This document shows positions 12,868-17,322 of a stretch of 17,322 nt of DNA, in pieces; positions within the stretch are counted from its first letter, which is position 1, and every line of letters begins with the position of its first letter. This stretch comes from Anaerolineae bacterium (GTDB lineage: Bacteria > Chloroflexota > Anaerolineae > JAAYZQ01): NCBI GenBank assembly GCA_016926595.1, contig JAFGOG010000014.1, positions 1-17,322 on the forward strand. The letters run 5' to 3'. Both the position numbers and the translations under genes were made by a program. The notes below the pieces were generated by a model. It made no database searches. It was not told where the DNA came from and saw only the letters and a program-made list of their open reading frames with translations.

Positions 12868-15210
12868 GTGAAACGGTTCAATATCCTGTGGATCTTGGTA
12901 GCTGTTCTAGCCGTGCTCTTGTGCGTATTGGCATACCTTCTTTTCAGGTTCTTGACTCCGGCCAAGCCGACGATCACCCTGACGCCGGTGATGAGCGCAA
13001 CTTCCGAACCGACGCGGTGGGAAACGCCAATCATGCCCACCGCAACGCCAGTCGTCACTGCGAGCATCACGGCCAGCCCTGAGCCCTGGCCGACCGCTAC
13101 GCCCAGTCCTACGCCGACCATGCCCGCCAGCGCGACACCCCCGCCAGTGCCGCCGACTGCTACGACGGCGCCGCCGACTGCTACACCAGTGACGATCGCC
13201 GACTGGAAGGGCGAGTACTTTGACAACATGTCATTGCAGTCGCCGTCGAAGGTGGTCCGTAACGACCGTGTCATCGACTTTTCCCTACCTAAAGGTACGG
13301 CGCCGGCATCCAACATGCCGAGTGAAAACTGGTCAGCCCGCTGGACCCGAAACTGGGACTTTGCCGAGGGCAACTATCGCTTCCGCCTCGTGGTCGATGA
13401 CGGCGCGCGGTTGTGGGTGGCCGGACGCTTCCTGATCGATGCTTGGGCCGATGGTGGCGCCCGCGAGTATGTCGCCGATCTCTATCTCAGAGGCGATGCT
13501 CCTATCAAGCTCGAGTACTATAACCACCTGGGTGATGCCCGCGTCCGCTTGAATTGGGAGCAGATAACTAAATTTTCTGGCTGGCAGGGCAGCTACTATG
13601 CCGTTCCTGACCTATCAGGCCTGCCGGTGTTTCAGCGCGACGACGAGAATATCGATTTCAAGTGGGGCAGTGGCTCGCCCCGTCCCGACTTGCCGGCTGA
13701 CAGTTTTTCGGTGCGTTGGACGCGCCGTCTCAAGTTTCCCCAGGCCGGAGTATACCGCTTCCGGGCCTCGTCCGATGATGGTGTGCGGGTGTGGGTCGGC
13801 AGCAAGTTGGTCATCGACGCCTGGCGCGACGGCCAGGGCACCTACGAAGGGCAGACGCAACTGACGGCTGGTGAGACTGACGTAAGGGTAGAATACTATG
13901 AGCACGTCGGAAATGCTTCTATCAAGCTCCATTGGGACCTGGTGTCCGGTCCAACGGCGACGCCTTCTCAGACCTCGACGGCGGCCCCACCAACCGCTAC
14001 TCCGACATCCATCCCTGCGACCGTCACCACGGTTCCTCCGACCCTGACGCCGATCCCGCCGACCGTTACCTCGATCCCTCCGACGCAGACGTCGACTCTG
14101 CCTCCTGTCACCGTCATCCCGCCGGTCACGCCACCGCTGCCAGGCAAGCCGAGCATCACCCTCGACCCGGCTGCCGGCCCCATCGGCCAGCCGTTTACCG
14201 TGCTGGGTCGGGGGTGGCCGATCAGCACGACAGTCGAGTTGTCCCTGGCCCAGCCTGATGACCAGACCAGGCAAAGCCCGTCGGTAGGGCAGATCGTCAC
14301 CGACGGAGAGGGCAAATTCAGCGCCCCGTTTATGGTGCCTACCGGCGAAGGCTGGGAGGGCAAGGAATCAGCCAGGGTTGTGGCTGCCGCTTCTGGTACC
14401 AGGCACACGGCAGCAGCCGTCTACAAGCTACTGCCTGAGCTCAGAAAGGTAACCTTTACCCCGATTTCGGCCGTCGATGACCGCTTTGCCCTGGCAGAGC
14501 GAGCCTACCTGGTGCTGAGCAGCGCCGACGAGTGGACGGACTGGTTCGGTTCCGAACCGCCCTCCGTGCAGCCGCCCATTGATTGGCGGCGCGAGATCGT
14601 CATCGGCGCCTTCCTGGGTTCGCAGCCGGCCGGCGCACAGGTTGCCGTGACCAATATCGTCCTGCGTGGCACCACCGTCTCGACCTGGCTGAGCATCCCC
14701 GTCAGTGGGAATGTCCAGCCAGGGCGAAGCAGCGGTGACATAGCGCGTGTGCTGGTGCGTGTGCCGCGCGAACGGCTCCAACCGGATCCCACTATAACCC
14801 CCCCAGCGGGTCTGACCTTTGCCTTCCTGGATGCCATGGGCCGGTTGTTGGCCCAGGGGCCGGCAGGGGCCGTTCCCCCGGTTGGCGCACGGCCGCAGGC
14901 CGTCGCTCCTGTCGAACAACCACTGGTTGCTCCTCTCGCAGGCGCAACGGAGGAGGCGGCACTGATCGAGGCGACCCAGCCCGCGGCGCAGTTGATCGAA
15001 GTGCTGCCGGCGGCGACAGTCGCCGCGGCCAAGGCAGAACCGTCGGCGGCGGTCGAGATGGCTGGCATAGCGGAACCGTCGGCGACGGTCGAGCCAGCCG
15101 CCAGGGTCGAACCGTCGACAGGGAGCGTGGTCACCGGGGTTCTGCTCGCCGCTGGCCTGGTTGCCCTGGTTGGCTTGGGTTTGTACCTCGCACGCCGGCG
15201 AGGCGGCTAG
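12868..15210 (+). CDS. Envelope protein with two PA14 domains, PrcB_C-like domain and membrane anchors at both ends
   Basis: 780-residue extracytoplasmic protein. Order: N-terminal hydrophobic anchor (about 5-28); Thr/Pro-rich stalk (about 32-110); PA14 domain 1 (about 112-232, with VDDGARLWV); PA14 domain 2 (about 238-358, with SDDGVRVWV); a second Thr/Pro stalk (360-426) made of PPT/IPPT repeats; an Ig-like domain (about 427-521); a region resembling PrcB_C (about 530-666, EWTDWFG then IDWRREIVIGAFLGSQPAGA); an Ala/Glu/Pro/Ser linker with repeated (A/V)EPSA-like units (about 723-751); and a C-terminal hydrophobic helix (about 754-775) ending in ARRRGG. PA14 domains usually bind carbohydrate; the DDG motif matches the sugar/Ca-binding turn known in the family. 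The C-terminus looks like a sortase-type hydrophobic tail but lacks LPXTG. The GTG start has GAAGGAGG nine bases upstream. The propeller gene follows after seven bases. Ligand unknown. Confidence 0.87.
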   Translation: MKRFNILWILVAVLAVLLCVLAYLLFRFLTPAKPTITLTPVMSATSEPTRWETPIMPTATPVVTASITASPEPWPTATPSPTPTMPASATPPPVPPTATTAPPTATPVTIADWKGEYFDNMSLQSPSKVVRNDRVIDFSLPKGTAPASNMPSENWSARWTRNWDFAEGNYRFRLVVDDGARLWVAGRFLIDAWADGGAREYVADLYLRGDAPIKLEYYNHLGDARVRLNWEQITKFSGWQGSYYAVPDLSGLPVFQRDDENIDFKWGSGSPRPDLPADSFSVRWTRRLKFPQAGVYRFRASSDDGVRVWVGSKLVIDAWRDGQGTYEGQTQLTAGETDVRVEYYEHVGNASIKLHWDLVSGPTATPSQTSTAAPPTATPTSIPATVTTVPPTLTPIPPTVTSIPPTQTSTLPPVTVIPPVTPPLPGKPSITLDPAAGPIGQPFTVLGRGWPISTTVELSLAQPDDQTRQSPSVGQIVTDGEGKFSAPFMVPTGEGWEGKESARVVAAASGTRHTAAAVYKLLPELRKVTFTPISAVDDRFALAERAYLVLSSADEWTDWFGSEPPSVQPPIDWRREIVIGAFLGSQPAGAQVAVTNIVLRGTTVSTWLSIPVSGNVQPGRSSGDIARVLVRVPRERLQPDPTITPPAGLTFAFLDAMGRLLAQGPAGAVPPVGARPQAVAPVEQPLVAPLAGATEEAALIEATQPAAQLIEVLPAATVAAAKAEPSAAVEMAGIAEPSATVEPAARVEPSTGSVVTGVLLAAGLVALVGLGLYLARRRGG

Positions 15211-15217
15211 GCCAAAA

Positions 15218-16387
15218 ATGGTCCGCCTGTTCTTCACTCTGCTGTTGGTGTCTCTGGGGTCCTGGCTTTCCACCGGGCCGGCGAGCCAGCCGCCAGAGCA
15301 GCGCGACCGAGCAAAGCCTGACGCGATTGCCTGGCGAATTGAAATCGCCGACGACGACGGCGGCGTCTACCCTTCCCTGGCACTCGACGATGCTGGCTTG
15401 CCACACGTTAGCTATTGTGGCAACCGGGCCGGTACGTACATCTATGGCCTGAAATATGCCTACAACGATGGATCGGCCTGGCAGATCGAGATGGTGGATG
15501 AGGATATCAGCCCCGGTTGGGAGACGTCCATCGCACTGGATGCGCTGGGCCATCCGCACATCGCCTATTACGAGGCTCATGAGGCACTGCGCTACGCCCG
15601 CAGCGATGGCTCTATATGGGATATCCAGATCGTAGATAGCGGTAGCTACGTGGGCGGGAATGCGTCACTGGAGTTGGACTCTGGCGGCGCGCCGCACATC
15701 GCCTACACCGACATGACGACCAAGGCGATCCGCTATGCCCACCTGGTCGGAACCGAGTGGCAAACCGAGACGGTCACCGCCATGCCGGGGGCTAACACCA
15801 TTGACCTGGATCTCGCACTCGATTCGGCCGATCACCTCCATCTTTGTTTCTACGACGATGATCTGGTGAACGGCACCGCGTTCAGGTACGCCTACTACGA
15901 TGGTACAGATTGGCAGTTTGAGACAGTGGACGGTGACGTCTTTTACAACGGCCAGGAATGCTCCATCGCTCTGGACTCGCAGGATCGTCCCCACGTCAGC
16001 TACCGGGATATCGGCTTGTGGTATGCCTACCGGTCAGCCTCCTGGCAAGTGATGCTGGTGGACGACGACTTTTTTGCCGGCGACACCAGCTCGCTGGCTA
16101 TCGATCATCTAGATCGACCCCGCATTGCCTTCAGCGACTGGGATACGGATCTGCCATTGGATGAAGAGCAGTTGCAGTATGCTCACTTGGACTCTGGCTG
16201 GCAGATCGAGACGGTGGATGTCGCCGGGGAGACGAGCCGGTACGCGGACGAATCGCTGGCCCTGGATGCTGACGATCAGCCTCACATAGCCTATTGGGAC
16301 CTGGGCCCTGACGATCTGAAATATGCCGCCGCACCACCCATATGCTGCCGTATCTACCTGCCTGTCGTACTCAAAAATGCGCCTTGA
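15218..16387 (+). CDS. Secreted seven-repeat beta-propeller protein with YLPVVLKN tail
   Basis: 389 residues, not matching a named enzyme. A signal peptide is clear (VRLFFTLLLVSLGSWLS, cut near 17-22). The mature part is almost entirely seven repeats of about 44-52 residues, each opening with an aromatic strand (WRIEIAD, WQIEMVD, WDIQIVD, WQTETVT, WQFETVD, WQVMLVD, WQIETVD; Trp at 39, 88, 134, 181, 232, 276, 328), followed by SLALD and then PHIAYxD and LRYA-type strands. Seven such units would close a seven-bladed propeller. The C-terminal tail CCRIYLPVVLKNAP (376-389) follows the last blade and resembles a tail I recall as widespread on Chloroflexota secreted proteins. The ATG at 15218 is chosen over a TTG at 15161 because it directly precedes the signal peptide and avoids overlap with the PA14 gene; its ribosome-binding site is weak (AGGCGGCTAGG), suggesting coupling to the gene before. 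A role in binding or adhesion is likely but unproven. Confidence 0.85.
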   Translation: MVRLFFTLLLVSLGSWLSTGPASQPPEQRDRAKPDAIAWRIEIADDDGGVYPSLALDDAGLPHVSYCGNRAGTYIYGLKYAYNDGSAWQIEMVDEDISPGWETSIALDALGHPHIAYYEAHEALRYARSDGSIWDIQIVDSGSYVGGNASLELDSGGAPHIAYTDMTTKAIRYAHLVGTEWQTETVTAMPGANTIDLDLALDSADHLHLCFYDDDLVNGTAFRYAYYDGTDWQFETVDGDVFYNGQECSIALDSQDRPHVSYRDIGLWYAYRSASWQVMLVDDDFFAGDTSSLAIDHLDRPRIAFSDWDTDLPLDEEQLQYAHLDSGWQIETVDVAGETSRYADESLALDADDQPHIAYWDLGPDDLKYAAAPPICCRIYLPVVLKNAP

Positions 16388-16397
16388 CGCCAACCAG

Positions 16398-16430
16398 CAA
16401 AAAGCCCCTCGTAGCGAGGGGCTTTTTGTT
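16398..16430. terminator. Strong bidirectional intrinsic terminator
   Basis: CAAAAAGCCCCTCG (16398-16411) pairs perfectly with CGAGGGGCTTTTTG (16415-16428) around a TAG loop. T-runs flank it on both strands (TTTTTGTTT rightward; TTTTTG leftward). It lies between the stops of the convergent propeller and GcvT-like genes and would end both transcripts. Confidence 0.95.
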
Positions 16431-16443
16431 TGGACACGCAGCT

Positions 16444-17322
16444 TCAGGACTTGTCGAGCGACTGACGAAGGTCCCCCGCCGGGGACTCGCGCCAATGGGC
16501 GCGTTCTACCTGGTCGGGGAAGCGGAGCAGCAGAGTAGCCGCGTCGGGCAGTTGGACCTTGTCACCTGGCTCCAGCTCTGCCTTGTTGCTTTTCTCCTCG
16601 ACCGGCCTGGCCGGCACGTTAAAGACGCCGATCTCTTCGCCGGGGCGGTGATAGCGGCTCTGGATGTAGGCCAGACCCAGGATTAGCCCGTCCACGTCCA
16701 CTGCAGCGCTGGTCACCCAGCCGATCGCCTGCCCTTTTTTGTTGATCACCGGGTCGCCGTTCTTGGGCATGCGCACCCCCCGCTCGTTCATGCGAAAGCG
16801 AGCGATCTCCATAGCGCGAACCTTTTCGGACTCGATGTGCGCCGTCCGCCCGATGAAGTAAGGCTTGTGCAGCTTGACATAGCCCGGAAAGCCGGCGCCC
16901 GCTGGCGATATGCCTGCCGGGTCAAGCGCCCCGGCCAATTCATGCCCGTAGAGCGGCAGGCCGGCTTCAGTACGGGTGCTGTCCCTCGCCGCCAGGCCGC
17001 ACGGCTGCAGACCGAAGGGCTTGCCTGCTTCAAGGAGTGTCTCCCAGAATGCGCCCGCCCGGTCGGGATGGACAAAGATCTCGTAGCCGATCTCCTCGCC
17101 GGTGTAGCCGGTGCGGGCGATGATCAGGTCGAACCCGGCGAGCTGGCATTCGATCAAGCCGGTTTTGCGCACCCGGGCCAGCCGGTCTTGGAGCTGTGGA
17201 TCGCCGGTCAGGCTTTGCAGAACGGCCAGCGAGGCCGGACCCTGCAGCGCCAGATCAACACGCTGGTCGGGGCCACTGCTGGGATCCTTTAGATCGCGCA
17301 GCCTGGCGGGGCGTATCACCCG
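16444..17322 (-). CDS. GcvT-like aminomethyltransferase (N-terminus outside window)
   Basis: 292 C-terminal residues of a folate-dependent aminomethyltransferase family protein (glycine cleavage T protein type). The frame is open to the right edge, so roughly 70-90 N-terminal residues are missing, judged from a usual length of about 360-380. Seen: LQGPASLAVLQ, the RTGYTGEEIGYEIFV segment, the hallmark LAARDSTRTEAGLPLYGHEL, VKLHKPYFIGR linking to the C-terminal barrel domain, then a GCV_T_C-like part (MPKNGDPVINKKGQAIGWVTS and LGLAYIQ). The T protein takes the aminomethyl group from H protein and forms methylene-tetrahydrofolate and ammonia. A GTG at 17319 could be mistaken for a start, but the family motifs before it are missing. 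No gcvH or gcvP is in the window, and other members of this superfamily (for example demethylases) share these motifs, so the exact substrate is not certain. Confidence 0.87.
   Translation of the reverse strand, partial: RVIRPARLRDLKDPSSGPDQRVDLALQGPASLAVLQSLTGDPQLQDRLARVRKTGLIECQLAGFDLIIARTGYTGEEIGYEIFVHPDRAGAFWETLLEAGKPFGLQPCGLAARDSTRTEAGLPLYGHELAGALDPAGISPAGAGFPGYVKLHKPYFIGRTAHIESEKVRAMEIARFRMNERGVRMPKNGDPVINKKGQAIGWVTSAAVDVDGLILGLAYIQSRYHRPGEEIGVFNVPARPVEEKSNKAELEPGDKVQLPDAATLLLRFPDQVERAHWRESPAGDLRQSLDKS

Noticed and set aside
12831..13373. Minus-strand open frame of 180 codons opposite the PA14 gene
   Set aside because: It is a Val/Gly-rich mirror of the Thr/Pro stalk codons and conflicts with the clear PA14 domains on the other strand; the same holds for frames at 13615-14274 and 13968-14408.
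15130..15210. LPXTG sortase signal at the end of the PA14 protein
   Set aside because: The hydrophobic helix and basic tail are present, but no LPXTG or close variant precedes them.

Overview
The window looks like a chromosomal segment of a GC-rich, free-living bacterium, most likely a Chloroflexota member of the Anaerolineae/Caldilineae type. The evidence is indirect: a secreted beta-propeller protein ends in a C-terminal tail (YLPVVLKN) that I recall as common on Chloroflexota extracytoplasmic proteins; there are Thr/Pro-rich surface proteins with PA14 domains, a soluble GAF-GAF-PAS histidine kinase, and an orphan HgdB-type iron-sulfur protein. No plasmid, phage, transposon, CRISPR, rRNA or tRNA feature was seen.

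Layout. (1) 2-751 (+): 3' part of an ABC-2 type exporter ATPase, ending at a large inverted repeat (750-821) that separates it from the convergent ABC1/UbiB-family atypical kinase gene at 831-2879 (-). (2) 3070-7013 (-): four closely spaced genes reading right to left from a good promoter at 7043-7071. In transcription order they are a nitrilase-superfamily protein that has lost its catalytic Cys, an iron-sulfur flavoprotein with an appended zinc ribbon, a small membrane-anchored protein of unknown function, and a 2-hydroxyacyl-CoA dehydratase/benzoyl-CoA reductase (HgdB/BcrC-like) subunit. Neither the usual partner subunit nor the ATP-dependent activator is in the window. (3) A divergent intergenic region (7014-7221) starts a rightward two-component pair: a cytosolic histidine kinase (7222-9426) and a NarL/LuxR-type response regulator (9469-10140), closed by an intrinsic terminator at 10221-10250. 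(4) 10430-10828 (+): a single-domain degenerate receiver with an unassigned leader of about 160 nt. (5) A promoter at 10891-10919 leads into an M3 oligoendopeptidase (10958-12802), a double PA14-domain envelope protein (12868-15210) and a secreted seven-repeat propeller protein (15218-16387). A strong bidirectional terminator follows (16398-16430). (6) 16444-17322 (-): C-terminal part of a GcvT-like aminomethyltransferase, running off the right edge.

How the genes may work together. The leftward cluster is the least ordinary part. It places a [4Fe-4S]/FMN electron carrier, a membrane-anchored protein and a lone HgdB-like Fe-S protein behind a catalytically dead amidase-fold protein, which suggests an uncharacterised redox module. 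Its substrate cannot be read from the sequence. The rightward cluster combines sensing (kinase, regulator, degenerate receiver) with peptide turnover and surface or secreted proteins. Whether the regulator controls the genes around it is inference only. Several start codons were placed downstream of the longest possible open frame because Shine-Dalgarno and promoter positions favour the shorter form; each case is noted.
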